From assembly GCA_964419055.1 (NCBI GenBank), contig CAYQNU010000017.1, positions 1 through 64,000 on the forward strand: a stretch of 64,000 nt of DNA, written 5' to 3'. Below, one piece after another: positions 26,050 through 34,827 of this stretch. How positions within the stretch are numbered: position 1 is the stretch's first letter; every line of letters starts with the position of its first letter. The notes under the pieces were generated by a model. That model was not told the DNA's origin, did not search any database, and saw only the letters and a program-made list of their open reading frames with translations. The position numbers and the translations under genes were made by a program. Origin of the DNA: CAYQNU01 sp964419055. Lineage in GTDB: Bacteria; Bacteroidota; Bacteroidia; Flavobacteriales_D; Parvicellaceae.

Positions 26050-27126
26050 ATGAAAAACCAAAAACTTCTTTTCATTTTAGTAGCTTTCTTTTCATTAATG
26101 ATATCTTGCGGTAAGGATGAAACTCCTCAAAATCCGCCAGTTACACCAACACCCACCAATCCTCTAGCGGACATCAATAATACGTATGGTTTTGGTTTGA
26201 TGGAAAAAATTAAAGGTATTTGGAATGGCCCAGTAACTTCAACCACTCCGTTGGATGGTTATCCCGAATGGATTGTAGATTTTAGACCTATATCAGAAAA
26301 TCAAATATCTTCTATGAACGAATTAGATACATTAAATGACATTCTCATGTCCTTTTTCGTTGCAAAATATAACGGTGAATATCGCTTATGTTTTAGAAAT
26401 GGAGGTTCTTTTGGTGGTCAATCACGTATTTCTTATTTCTTAGCTGATAGTGTATCGGAAGGAAGTACAGAATCCTATTATCGTTTTTCCGAAATTATTA
26501 AAGGCAGTTCAAGAGCTTATACTGAAGTTATTTTCAAACAAGATAGTTTGATTGTAAAATCATATACCAATCATTACAATACACTTACCGATCCTACTTT
26601 ACACATGACTTGGAAAGCAAAACTACAAGATCAAACCTCTTGTGAAGATGCCGTTTCCCTATTTAATTTTCCAAAAAAGACCTTAACCAAAGATTTTTCA
26701 ACCACCTTTGATGGTGAAACAGAAGCTGTATTTTATTCAATCGGTGGAGGTGACCCTTATCCAAATGCTGATCAACCCCACTTGGGTCAAACCACCATCA
26801 ATTACACGTATTTATCCTCCTTAGTGCCCGATGTAAACAAAAAGGTTTTATTAATAGTTACTACCCAACCGTTGATTTCGGGTTTTTCTATTGTTCAATC
26901 CAATATAAAATACCGATCAAGATATGTTATTTTAAATGCTGATGACCAGCAATTTGTGTTTGAAAACATGCACCCAGGCACTTATTTTGTGTACACCATT
27001 TATGATGTCGATGGTAACACAAATATAAGTAGTGGTGACTGGGTAAGCACCAGCAATACCACATTTACATTATCTAGTGAGGGAACTCAATCTGCAACCA
27101 CCCAAATTAATTTTACAATTCCTTAA
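26050..27126 (+). CDS. Predicted lipoprotein of unknown function
   Basis: A 358-residue protein with a lipoprotein signal (MKNQKLLFILVAFFSLMISC; Cys at residue 20) and a proline-rich linker after it (ETPQNPPVTPTPTNP). The body is beta-rich with no domain I recognise. It is the last gene of the transketolase-trmB run and is convergent with purN with two bases between the stops. Confidence 0.75.
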   Translation: MKNQKLLFILVAFFSLMISCGKDETPQNPPVTPTPTNPLADINNTYGFGLMEKIKGIWNGPVTSTTPLDGYPEWIVDFRPISENQISSMNELDTLNDILMSFFVAKYNGEYRLCFRNGGSFGGQSRISYFLADSVSEGSTESYYRFSEIIKGSSRAYTEVIFKQDSLIVKSYTNHYNTLTDPTLHMTWKAKLQDQTSCEDAVSLFNFPKKTLTKDFSTTFDGETEAVFYSIGGGDPYPNADQPHLGQTTINYTYLSSLVPDVNKKVLLIVTTQPLISGFSIVQSNIKYRSRYVILNADDQQFVFENMHPGTYFVYTIYDVDGNTNISSGDWVSTSNTTFTLSSEGTQSATTQINFTIP

Positions 27127-27128
27127 GT

Positions 27129-27701
27129 TTACTTTTCTATAAACTCTTGAATTGTTTTTGGAAAGTATGTTTTCTCTAAAACACTTATCTTAGCTGCAAC
27201 ATCTTTTACCGTATCGCTTGGAAATACGGCTACTTCAAATTGTTTGATAATTCTGCCTTCATCGTAATGCTCATTTACCAAATGAATCGTAATTCCCGTT
27301 TTGGTTTCTTTATGGGCTACCACTGCCTCATGAACATGTATTCCGTACATTCCTTTTCCTCCAAATTTGGGTAACAAAGAAGGGTGAATATTGATAATTT
27401 TATCGGGAAATTGATGGATAAGTCCATCGGGTATTTTCCATAAAAAACCGGCTAAAATTATGTAATCGATTTCTTTTGAAATGAGATAATTTGTAACAAC
27501 TCCTTCTAAAAACTGAACTTTATCAAAAACCAAGGTTTCTATATTGGCATTTTGAGCGTGATTGAGTGCCCCAGCATCCGATTTATTGGAAAGAACCGAT
27601 ACAACTTCAATCGTTGAACTATTTTGGAAATGGCTAATGATATTAAACACATTACTCCCCGTACCTGAGGCAAACAAAGCCAATCGTATTTTTTTATCCA
27701 T
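27129..27701 (-). CDS. purN: Phosphoribosylglycinamide formyltransferase
   Basis: PurN transfers a formyl group from 10-formyl-tetrahydrofolate to GAR in purine synthesis. The 190-residue protein has LALFASGTGSN at its start, the AGFLWKIP loop and the catalytic segment NIHPSLLPKFGGKGMYG, then HLVNEHYDEGRII (the catalytic Asp region). The start is the ATG at 27701; a longer frame to 27722 would overlap the TATCTTTG promoter motif at 27720-27727. Confidence 0.95.
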   Translation of the reverse strand: MDKKIRLALFASGTGSNVFNIISHFQNSSTIEVVSVLSNKSDAGALNHAQNANIETLVFDKVQFLEGVVTNYLISKEIDYIILAGFLWKIPDGLIHQFPDKIINIHPSLLPKFGGKGMYGIHVHEAVVAHKETKTGITIHLVNEHYDEGRIIKQFEVAVFPSDTVKDVAAKISVLEKTYFPKTIQEFIEK

Positions 27702-27719
27702 ACTCACTTTTAATGTGCA

Positions 27720-27727
27720 CAAAGATA
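27720..27727 (-). promoter_or_regulatory. purN promoter, -7 element
   Basis: On the minus strand this reads TATCTTTG, 19 bases before the purN ATG. Confidence 0.6.
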
Positions 27728-27759
27728 GTTTTCCTTCCCTTCTTTACGAAAAGAAAAAG

Positions 27760-27767
27760 TAAATTTG
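27760..27767 (+). promoter_or_regulatory. ung promoter, -7 element
   Basis: TAAATTTG matches TAnnTTTG, 26 bases before the ung ATG. It is divergent from the purN promoter, with 32 bases between the two elements. Confidence 0.5.
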
Positions 27768-27792
27768 TAGTGTTCACAATTAACAACACTTT

Positions 27793-28458
27793 ATGGAGGT
27801 AATTATTCACCCATCTTGGAAAGAACACCTTTCTACAGAATTTCAAAAAGACTATTTTATAAATTTGGTTGGTTTTGTTAAAAACGCATACTCCAATCAA
27901 AGATGTTACCCTCCTAAAAAACAGATTTTTGCAGCTTTTGACAGTTGCCCTTTTGACAAATTACGAGTAGTCATTATTGGTCAGGATCCTTACCACGGAA
28001 ATGGTCAAGCCAATGGACTTTGCTTTTCTGTGAATGATGGTATTCGATTCCCTCCATCCTTGATAAATATTTTTAAAGAAATTGAATCCGATTTGGCCAA
28101 GCATTTTCCTATTTCGGGTAATTTAGAACGTTGGTCCAATCAAGGCGTATTGCTATTAAATGCTACCTTAACGGTTCAAGAATCACTACCCGGAAGTCAT
28201 CAAAACCAAGGCTGGGAACAATTTACAGACGCAGTTATTGACCTTATTTCAGCTAAAAAAGAAAATGTAGTCTTTTTATTATGGGGTGGATTTGCCAAGT
28301 CAAAAGGAAAAACTATCGATAGAAGTCGACATTTAGTCCTCGAATCAGGTCATCCTTCGCCTATGAGTGCCAACAAAGGCCATTGGTTTGGGAATAAACA
28401 TTTTAGTAAATCAAATGAATATTTGAAAATAAAAGGATTACAAGAGATTGATTGGTAG
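27793..28458 (+). CDS. ung: Uracil-DNA glycosylase
   Basis: Family 1 uracil-DNA glycosylase, 221 residues, which removes uracil from DNA at the start of base excision repair. The catalytic water-activating motif GQDPYHGNGQANGLCFSV, the LLLNATLTV loop and the Leu-insertion motif HPSPMSANKGHWFGNKHF are all intact. It is a single gene facing away from purN. Confidence 0.97.
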   Translation: MEVIIHPSWKEHLSTEFQKDYFINLVGFVKNAYSNQRCYPPKKQIFAAFDSCPFDKLRVVIIGQDPYHGNGQANGLCFSVNDGIRFPPSLINIFKEIESDLAKHFPISGNLERWSNQGVLLLNATLTVQESLPGSHQNQGWEQFTDAVIDLISAKKENVVFLLWGGFAKSKGKTIDRSRHLVLESGHPSPMSANKGHWFGNKHFSKSNEYLKIKGLQEIDW

Positions 28459-28839
28459 AAATTAATAACCGCATTTGATGTTACTTTTTTGATAAAAATT
28501 AAAAAAAGAAAATCTAACTAATTAATCAAACAACTCACTAATTAAAAAACTTTCAAACTTGAATATATAAAATACAAATCACTATGATTACTTGACTGTA
28601 TAAAATGATTTAAATAACAGACCACGAAGTGGTCAAATAGTAATAAAACTATAAAGTTAGGGTATATGCGACCCCTACGGGGTCGAACTCATACATATAT
28701 TAGACGTTTTATAACTATTTCATCCCTACAGGATGTACATTTTAACAATGATAGTACTAAGTATTTTGAATATAGAATCAAGTTATACTCAAAAAATAAT
28801 TACTTTTACAACGACAAAAAACATTTAAAATAAATTGAA
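28459..28839. other. Gene-free region with low-complexity and hairpin repeats
   Basis: 381 bases without a credible gene. The first part (28511-28560) is AT-rich degenerate AACTAAT-like repeat. The second part (28620-28735) carries three short palindromes. I see no clear consensus promoter for lpdA, only TACTTTTA near 28799, one mismatch from consensus. Confidence 0.6.
28620..28735. repeat. Cluster of three REP-like palindromes
   Basis: GACCACGAAGTGGTC (28620-28634), CGACCCCTACGGGGTCG (28669-28685) and CATCCCTACAGGATG (28721-28735) are each near-perfect hairpins with GAA or CTAC-type loops. Their spacing is regular, about 50 bases. They resemble short palindromic elements that I recall in Bacteroidota intergenic regions. 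Confidence 0.65.
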
Positions 28840-30240
28840 ATGAGCAAATACGATGTTATCATAATTGGTTCGGGTCCTGGTGGATATGTTGGTGCTATTA
28901 GATGTGCCCAATTAGGATTTAAAACTGCCTTAATAGAAAAGTATTCAACTTTAGGTGGCACCTGCTTAAACGTAGGATGTATACCATCAAAAGCTATGTT
29001 AGATTCTAGTGAGCATTATTTTAATGCTGCTCATAATTTTCCAGAACACGGAATCAACTTAACTGATTTGCAAGTGAATTTAGCCAAAATGATTGAGCGA
29101 AAAAATTCGGTTGTCTCTCAAACGTGTGATGGCATCAAATTTTTGATGGATAAAAACAAAGTTGATGTACATTATGGATTAGGAAGTTTTGTTGACAAAA
29201 ATACGGTTAAAGTAAGTGGCGAAAATGGAGAGAAATTATTAACTACCGATAAAATTATCATTGCTACCGGATCAAAACCAAACTTTTTTCCAGGAATGGA
29301 ACCCGATAAAGATCGCATCATCACTTCAACCGAAGCTTTGAATATGAAAGAAATTCCCAAGCACTTGATTGTTATTGGAGGTGGTGTTATTGGATTGGAG
29401 TTAGGTTCAGTGTATGCGCGATTAGGTGCACAAATTACCGTTGTAGAATTTGCTGATAATATTATTCCAACCATGGATAGTACAATGGGTAAAGAATTAC
29501 AACGAATTTTGAAAAAAGAAGGTTTTAAATTCAACTTTAATCATGCAGTTCAAAAAGTTGTGAATACGGGAACAGGTGTAGTGGTTACCGCTAAAGATAA
29601 AAACGGTAAAGAAGTTAATTTTGAAGGTGATTATTGTCTAGTTTCAGTAGGTAGAAAACCATTTACTCAAGGGTTAGGATTGGAGAATGTAGGAGTTAAA
29701 GTTAACAATAGAGGGATGATTGAAACCGATCATCATTTACAAACTAACATCCCAGGTATATATGCCATTGGTGATGTGGTTAAAGGTGCTATGTTGGCGC
29801 ACAAAGCTGAAGAAGAGGGTGTTTTTGTAGCTGAATTATTAGCTGGTCAAAAACCTCATATTAACTATGACTTGATTCCAGGAGTAGTGTACACCTGGCC
29901 AGAAGTGGCTGCAGTTGGTCAAACTGAAGAGCAAGTAAAAGCCTCCGGTAGAGCGTACAAAGTGGGACAATTCCCGATGCGCGCTATGGGTAGAGCGAGA
30001 GCCAGCGGTGACATTGCTGGATTGATTAAAATTATTGCTGACGAAAAATCAGATGAAGTGTTGGGTGTACATATGATTTGTGCACGTGCTGCAGATTTGA
30101 TTATGGAAGCAGTAGTAGCTATGGAATATAAAGCATCTGCTGAAGATATTGCTCGTATTTCACACCCTCATCCAACGTATTCAGAAGCTGTTAAGGAAGC
30201 TGCTTTGGCCGCTTGGCATGATAAACCATTGCATATTTAA
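28840..30240 (+). CDS. lpdA: Dihydrolipoyl dehydrogenase (E3)
   Basis: A 466-residue flavoprotein that reoxidises dihydrolipoamide in the pyruvate, 2-oxoglutarate and related dehydrogenase complexes and in glycine cleavage. It has the FAD motif IIGSGPGGYVGAI, the redox disulfide GGTCLNVGCIPSKA, the NAD motif VIGGGVIGLELGS and the catalytic HPHPTYSEA near the C-terminus. No E1 or E2 genes are nearby. A strong terminator follows 25 bases after the stop. Confidence 0.97.
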   Translation: MSKYDVIIIGSGPGGYVGAIRCAQLGFKTALIEKYSTLGGTCLNVGCIPSKAMLDSSEHYFNAAHNFPEHGINLTDLQVNLAKMIERKNSVVSQTCDGIKFLMDKNKVDVHYGLGSFVDKNTVKVSGENGEKLLTTDKIIIATGSKPNFFPGMEPDKDRIITSTEALNMKEIPKHLIVIGGGVIGLELGSVYARLGAQITVVEFADNIIPTMDSTMGKELQRILKKEGFKFNFNHAVQKVVNTGTGVVVTAKDKNGKEVNFEGDYCLVSVGRKPFTQGLGLENVGVKVNNRGMIETDHHLQTNIPGIYAIGDVVKGAMLAHKAEEEGVFVAELLAGQKPHINYDLIPGVVYTWPEVAAVGQTEEQVKASGRAYKVGQFPMRAMGRARASGDIAGLIKIIADEKSDEVLGVHMICARAADLIMEAVVAMEYKASAEDIARISHPHPTYSEAVKEAALAAWHDKPLHI

Positions 30241-30264
30241 TGAATGAACTTAAATTGAATAAAT

Positions 30265-30299
30265 AAAAAAAAGCCAAGACCTAAAATCTTGGCTTTTTT
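30265..30299 (+). terminator. Bidirectional terminator between lpdA and rnpB
   Basis: AAAAGCCAAGA and TCTTGGCTTTT form an 11-bp stem flanked by an A-run on the left and a T-run on the right, so it can end lpdA (plus) and rnpB (minus). Confidence 0.85.
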
Positions 30300-30311
30300 G
30301 TTTAAAAAATT

Positions 30312-30705
30312 GCTAAACCGATAAGCCGGATTCTGTCGTTTGAATTACTTCAAAGTTCTATCATTTATCTGGGCCTTACGTCACCATAAGGCTCTAACGA
30401 CCTACCCTCCAACAATGAGCGAGCAACTCATCGAATAACCGAAGTTATTCATGTTGGTTTATTTGGTCTTTCAGCACATAAGGTTTACCTGCCTAATTGT
30501 GTCACCACAACTATCGGTAGGCTCTTACCCCACCATTTCACCCTTCACCGATTTGCTCGAAAGCAAATTTAGGTAGTATATTTTCTGTGGCACTTGCTGT
30601 CAAAAAATTTTACAATCTTTTTCCTTCCCGTTAGGAAGTATGCTGCTCTTTGCTGCCCGGACTTTCCTCACAATTATTTCTAATTGGGCGATAGAATAGT
30701 TTAGC
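30312..30705 (-). ncRNA. rnpB: RNase P RNA component (bacterial type A)
   Basis: This is the catalytic RNA that trims tRNA 5' leaders. On the minus strand the 5' end contains the universal GAGGAAAGTCCGGGCA region, and the 3' end contains CGACAGAATCCGGCTTATCGG. The terminal GCTAAAC (30705 downward) pairs with GTTTAGC at 30312-30318 to form helix P1. The length is about 394 bases. A perfect TATCTTTG promoter motif ends 5 bases before the predicted 5' end, which supports the boundary. Confidence 0.95.
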
Positions 30706-30709
30706 AATG

Positions 30710-30717
30710 CAAAGATA
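30710..30717 (-). promoter_or_regulatory. rnpB promoter, -7 element
   Basis: On the minus strand this reads TATCTTTG with its G 5 bases before the folded 5' end of rnpB. This calibrates the -7-to-start distance for other promoters in the window. Confidence 0.7.
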
Positions 30718-30758
30718 ATTCAAAAAATGATGTACAGAAAAAAGTCATAAAACAAATA

Positions 30759-30766
30759 TACTTTTG
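30759..30766 (+). promoter_or_regulatory. Candidate hydroxylase-gene promoter, -7 element
   Basis: TACTTTTG matches TAnnTTTG, 51 bases before the ATG at 30818. It is divergent from the rnpB promoter. Confidence 0.5.
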
Positions 30767-30817
30767 CAGCATAAGAAATAAAAAAAATTCTTACCATTGT
30801 GAAACTTAAAGCAATTT

Positions 30818-31570
30818 ATGAAAGCCGTAGCAAAACATTATTTTACTCATCCCAGTGTTTGGATTTATATTGTGATTGGCGCAACCGTATTAAGTTTATC
30901 CATATACTATGGTTATCTTCAACAATTTTGGTATGTTGCATTCATTCCCATTGCTATTGCTCCATTTTTTGAATGGTTTGCCCACAAATATATTCTTCAC
31001 GCCAAAATAGGTAATGTAACAGAGCTGCCACTAGAAGATTACCCTAACGTGAAAGTTGGTGACCATCTAAAACTAACCTATCACAAAAAAGAAGTGGAAA
31101 TGGAGGTTTTATCTATTGAAAAAACACACATCACCGCTGGATATGGATGGGCACGTAAACTTAAACCATTTCGAGATTTTATGCACGCATTACATTATGG
31201 TCACCACGAAGACCCTAATAAAATTGATCTTATTTTTGCACCTATCCTTTCTGTTATCATTCTATACATTTCATTATTTCTTTTGTGCCTTTTGATTACA
31301 TTCAATTTATCCATTTCAACCGTGTTTCTATTTGGAGTAATTATCTACTATTTACATTATGAATGGATGCATTTAGGCCATCATATTCCTGGATACAAAC
31401 ATATTTTTCCTTGGTCGAATAAATTGAAAACAGCACACCAACTGCACCATTATAGAAATGAAAATTATTGGTGGGGAATTACCAATATTTTGGGCGACAT
31501 TATTTTTGGCACCTACAAAAAACATGATGAAGTTGATAGAAGCGAAACCATCAAACACATTAACTTATAA
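30818..31570 (+). CDS. Fatty acid hydroxylase / sterol desaturase superfamily membrane enzyme
   Basis: A 250-residue integral membrane di-iron enzyme. Two N-terminal hydrophobic segments (about 14-55) and two central ones (about 137-175) flank the histidine clusters HKYILH, HALHYGHH, HYEWMHLGHH and HQLHHYRNENYWWG, which bind iron. These match the hydroxylase superfamily; the substrate (fatty acid, sphingolipid or carotenoid) cannot be told. Residues of about 63-115 form an extra hydrophilic, beta-prone insert between the first two His clusters. An S9 peptidase gene begins about 10 bases downstream. Confidence 0.85.
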   Translation: MKAVAKHYFTHPSVWIYIVIGATVLSLSIYYGYLQQFWYVAFIPIAIAPFFEWFAHKYILHAKIGNVTELPLEDYPNVKVGDHLKLTYHKKEVEMEVLSIEKTHITAGYGWARKLKPFRDFMHALHYGHHEDPNKIDLIFAPILSVIILYISLFLLCLLITFNLSISTVFLFGVIIYYLHYEWMHLGHHIPGYKHIFPWSNKLKTAHQLHHYRNENYWWGITNILGDIIFGTYKKHDEVDRSETIKHINL

Positions 31571-31580
31571 ATTCATAACA

Positions 31581-33941
31581 TTGAAAAAAAATAGGTTGTT
31601 TTTATTACTTTTTGTGAGTATTGGCCTAATGCATTACTCCATTCACGGTCAATCCAATTATAGGAACGATTCCAAACTTTCCTTGGAGAAGATTATGGAT
31701 GGTAATAATTTCATTGGTCACCAACCTGAAAACCATCGTTTTTTACCCAACGGAAATCTCTTGTTTGACTGGAAAAAAAATGGCGACACCTTAACAAGAA
31801 CTTATATATTGGACGCAACCAAAGCCTCTTCAAAACCGTTGACTCCAGAAGAATTAGCGACCTACCCTTTGGATGGTTTTAAATGGCACGACTCCCGCTT
31901 GTTTTGCGTATACATCAACAATGGAGCTTTGTTTAAATGGGACCTAAAAACACACAAACCTATTTTATTATACCTTACCACACAACCTATTGAAGCTGTT
32001 TTCACAGTAACTAATTCAGACGTTGTCTATTTTCAGCAAAACAATAATATTTTTAAAATAGGTGTTCAAAATTCCGATTTAAAAGTTCAACAAGTGACTA
32101 ATTTTGTGGATAAATTGAAAGATTCAAATAAAAAAACAAGTTGGCTTGAACAGCAACAATTGGATTTGTTTGACTATCACAAAACTGCCCAACGAACAAA
32201 ATCAAATTCAATTAATACATTTCGGTTACTTCCCAAACCTATGCTCATTAATGATGATGTTATCACCAATGTGAGCATCAGTAAAGACGAAAAGAAAATT
32301 ACGTTTACGCAAACCACTTATGGCAATCCTGAATATACTCAATATATGAATTATATGGATGAATCGGGTTATGCAAAAAGCAGAATGGCTCGTCCAAAAG
32401 TTGGAGACGAATCCACAAAATATAAATTAGGCGTTTTAGAAATTGAAAAAGATACCGTATATTATTTTGATGAAAATAAATTGACTAACATCAATCAAAT
32501 TCCCAGTTATTACGCTCACTACAAACGGACAACCTATGAACATAAAGGCGTTATTTTTCACTCGGTAATTTTTTCAAAAAATGGGCAAAATGCTATCGTA
32601 GAAATAAAATCATTAGACAATAAACATCGATGGATTGCACAACTTAATTTTACATCAAAATCGTTGGAAACACTTATTCATCAGTTTGATGAAGCTTGGA
32701 TTGGTGGACCTGGAATAAGTGGGTGGAAAGAGGAAAGTGGTAATTTAGGTTGGTTAGATGACGATTCTTTTTATTTTCAATCTGAAAAAACGGGATATTC
32801 GCACTTGTATACGTATTCCATTTCAAAAAAAATGGAAACAGCTTTAACTTCGGGTAATTTTGAAGTTCATAAAGCACATTTATCAAATGATAACAAAAAA
32901 ATTTACCTAACTGCTAATAAAACCCATCCGGGCAACAGAGGCTTTTATCACTTAGATTGGGCTAGCAAAAAATTAACGCCCGTTTTTGAAAAAGATGGTT
33001 ATTATGATGTAATTGTTTCACCTCAAGAAACACACTTATGTTACTTATATTCCTATAAAAACAAACCTTGGGAATTATACGGTTGTGAAAACTCCACACA
33101 ACCAAAAAGTATAGTGCAACTCACTAAAAGCACTACAAAAGAATTTGGAGACTATGAATTTCGAAGTCCCGAAATTGTAGAAATTAAGGCTCAAGATGGA
33201 AAAATAATTTATGCACGATTATACACTCCAGACAAAACCAAAAAAAATGGTGCTGCGGTATTATTTGTACATGGAGCAGGATATCTTCAAAACGCACATA
33301 ATTATTGGAGTACTTACCACAGAGAATATATGTTTCACAATTTTCTAGCAGATAATGGGTACACTGTTTTGGATATGGATTATCGAGGTTCTGAAGGTTA
33401 TGGTAGAGATTGGCGAACGGGCATCTATCGTCATATGGGTGGGAAGGATTTATCCGATCACTTAGACGGCAGAAACTTCCTAATAACATCTCAAGGAATT
33501 GACAGTTCTCGAGTTGGAATTTACGGTGGATCTTATGGCGGTTTTATTACATTGATGGCATTGTTTAAGCATCCCGGTAAATTCAAGTGTGGCGCTGCAT
33601 TACGTTCAGTTACGGATTGGGCACATTACAATCATGGTTATACCTCCAATATATTGAATACACCCGAAGAGGATGAGGAAGCCTTTAAAATAAGCAGTCC
33701 GATTTATTTTGCCCAAAACTTGAAAGACCGCCTATTAATCTTACACGGTATTTTAGATGACAATGTCCAATACCAAGATGTTGTGCGCCTTTCTCAGCGA
33801 TTAATTGAACTTCAAAAAGATAACTGGGAATTGGCCACTTATCCAATAGAACCTCATGGTTTCAAAACCACTACGAGCTGGATTGATGAATATAAAAGAA
33901 TTTACATACTTTTTGAAGAAGAATTAAACCCAAAAAAATAG
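31581..33941 (+). CDS. S9 family (DPP-IV-type) serine peptidase, secreted
   Basis: A prolyl oligopeptidase-family enzyme of about 786 residues with an N-terminal beta-propeller and a C-terminal alpha/beta hydrolase. The catalytic triad is intact: GGSYGGF (Ser near 651), HGILDDNV (Asp near 726) and EPHGF (His near 759). It probably cleaves X-Pro or similar dipeptides from peptides outside the cytoplasm. I place the start at a TTG at 31581, because it yields a clean signal peptide (MKKNRLFLLLFVSIGL, ending HGQ) 10 bases after the hydroxylase stop; the longer frame would overlap that gene by up to 113 bases. The start is not certain. The ChaN-like gene follows after 4 bases. Confidence 0.85.
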   Translation: MKKNRLFLLLFVSIGLMHYSIHGQSNYRNDSKLSLEKIMDGNNFIGHQPENHRFLPNGNLLFDWKKNGDTLTRTYILDATKASSKPLTPEELATYPLDGFKWHDSRLFCVYINNGALFKWDLKTHKPILLYLTTQPIEAVFTVTNSDVVYFQQNNNIFKIGVQNSDLKVQQVTNFVDKLKDSNKKTSWLEQQQLDLFDYHKTAQRTKSNSINTFRLLPKPMLINDDVITNVSISKDEKKITFTQTTYGNPEYTQYMNYMDESGYAKSRMARPKVGDESTKYKLGVLEIEKDTVYYFDENKLTNINQIPSYYAHYKRTTYEHKGVIFHSVIFSKNGQNAIVEIKSLDNKHRWIAQLNFTSKSLETLIHQFDEAWIGGPGISGWKEESGNLGWLDDDSFYFQSEKTGYSHLYTYSISKKMETALTSGNFEVHKAHLSNDNKKIYLTANKTHPGNRGFYHLDWASKKLTPVFEKDGYYDVIVSPQETHLCYLYSYKNKPWELYGCENSTQPKSIVQLTKSTTKEFGDYEFRSPEIVEIKAQDGKIIYARLYTPDKTKKNGAAVLFVHGAGYLQNAHNYWSTYHREYMFHNFLADNGYTVLDMDYRGSEGYGRDWRTGIYRHMGGKDLSDHLDGRNFLITSQGIDSSRVGIYGGSYGGFITLMALFKHPGKFKCGAALRSVTDWAHYNHGYTSNILNTPEEDEEAFKISSPIYFAQNLKDRLLILHGILDDNVQYQDVVRLSQRLIELQKDNWELATYPIEPHGFKTTTSWIDEYKRIYILFEEELNPKK

Positions 33942-33945
33942 GTAT

Positions 33946-34806
33946 ATGAAATTCCTTTATTTAATAATTTTCATTTTTTCAATTTATACTGTTGAAGGAC
34001 AAAATCAAGCTTACTCCATATTTAATGCAAAAAATAAGCACAGTAGTTTTGATAAACTATTTGAAGAATGCAGCAAAGCTGATATCATTTTATTTGGAGA
34101 ACTTCACAACGACCCTATTGCACATTGGCTTCAATTTGAATTAACTAAAAAAATGATTGCAACCTATAAAACAAATGTTGTATTAGGTGCAGAAATGTTT
34201 GAGGCTGATAATCAAAAAGGAATTAATGAATACCTATCAGGAACTATTGATGAAAAAGCCTTTGATACAATAGTTCGTTTTTGGCCCAATTACCAAACGG
34301 ATTATTCTCCATTAATGGCACTTGCATTGGAAAATAAAATCCCTTTCATAGCAACCAATATACCTCGTTCTTTTGCCCGAATAGTTTTTAAAAAAGGATT
34401 TGAAGGATTGGACACCTTGACTACCGAACAAAAATCTTGGATTGCCCCATTACCCATAGAATATGATGCTTCGCTACCTGGATATGTAGCCATGATTGAA
34501 ATGATGGGTGGAAAAGACCATGCTAGTCCAAATTTCCCTAAGGCTCAAGCCATTAAAGATGCAACCATGGCCTATTTTATTTCGAAAAATTGGTCGGCCA
34601 GTAAGAAATTCATTCATTATCACGGAACTTGTCACTCCAACAATTTTGAAGGCATCTATTGGTATTTAAACAAATTATTGCCCTCTGCTAAAATTGTGAC
34701 TATAGCCACCGTTTCTCAATCTAATTGCAACGTCTTGGAAACAGAAAATAAAGGATTAGCTAATTTCACAATATGCGTTGATGAAGATATGACCAAAACT
34801 CATTAA
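33946..34806 (+). CDS. ChaN-like (haem-binding/TIKI family) exported protein
   Basis: A 286-residue protein with a signal peptide (about 1-18, ending VEGQ). The segments ILFGELHNDPIAHWLQ, GAEMFEADNQKGINEYL, RFWPNYQTDYSPLM and YHGTCHSNNFEGI match the ChaN/DUF399 family, including the conserved Glu-Leu-His near the N-terminus and a late His. ChaN proteins are linked to iron or haem uptake and some relatives are metalloproteases. It starts 4 bases after the S9 peptidase gene and precedes a TetR gene by 21 bases. Confidence 0.83.
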   Translation: MKFLYLIIFIFSIYTVEGQNQAYSIFNAKNKHSSFDKLFEECSKADIILFGELHNDPIAHWLQFELTKKMIATYKTNVVLGAEMFEADNQKGINEYLSGTIDEKAFDTIVRFWPNYQTDYSPLMALALENKIPFIATNIPRSFARIVFKKGFEGLDTLTTEQKSWIAPLPIEYDASLPGYVAMIEMMGGKDHASPNFPKAQAIKDATMAYFISKNWSASKKFIHYHGTCHSNNFEGIYWYLNKLLPSAKIVTIATVSQSNCNVLETENKGLANFTICVDEDMTKTH

Positions 34807-34827
34807 TATTGAGAAAGATTTTTGAAA

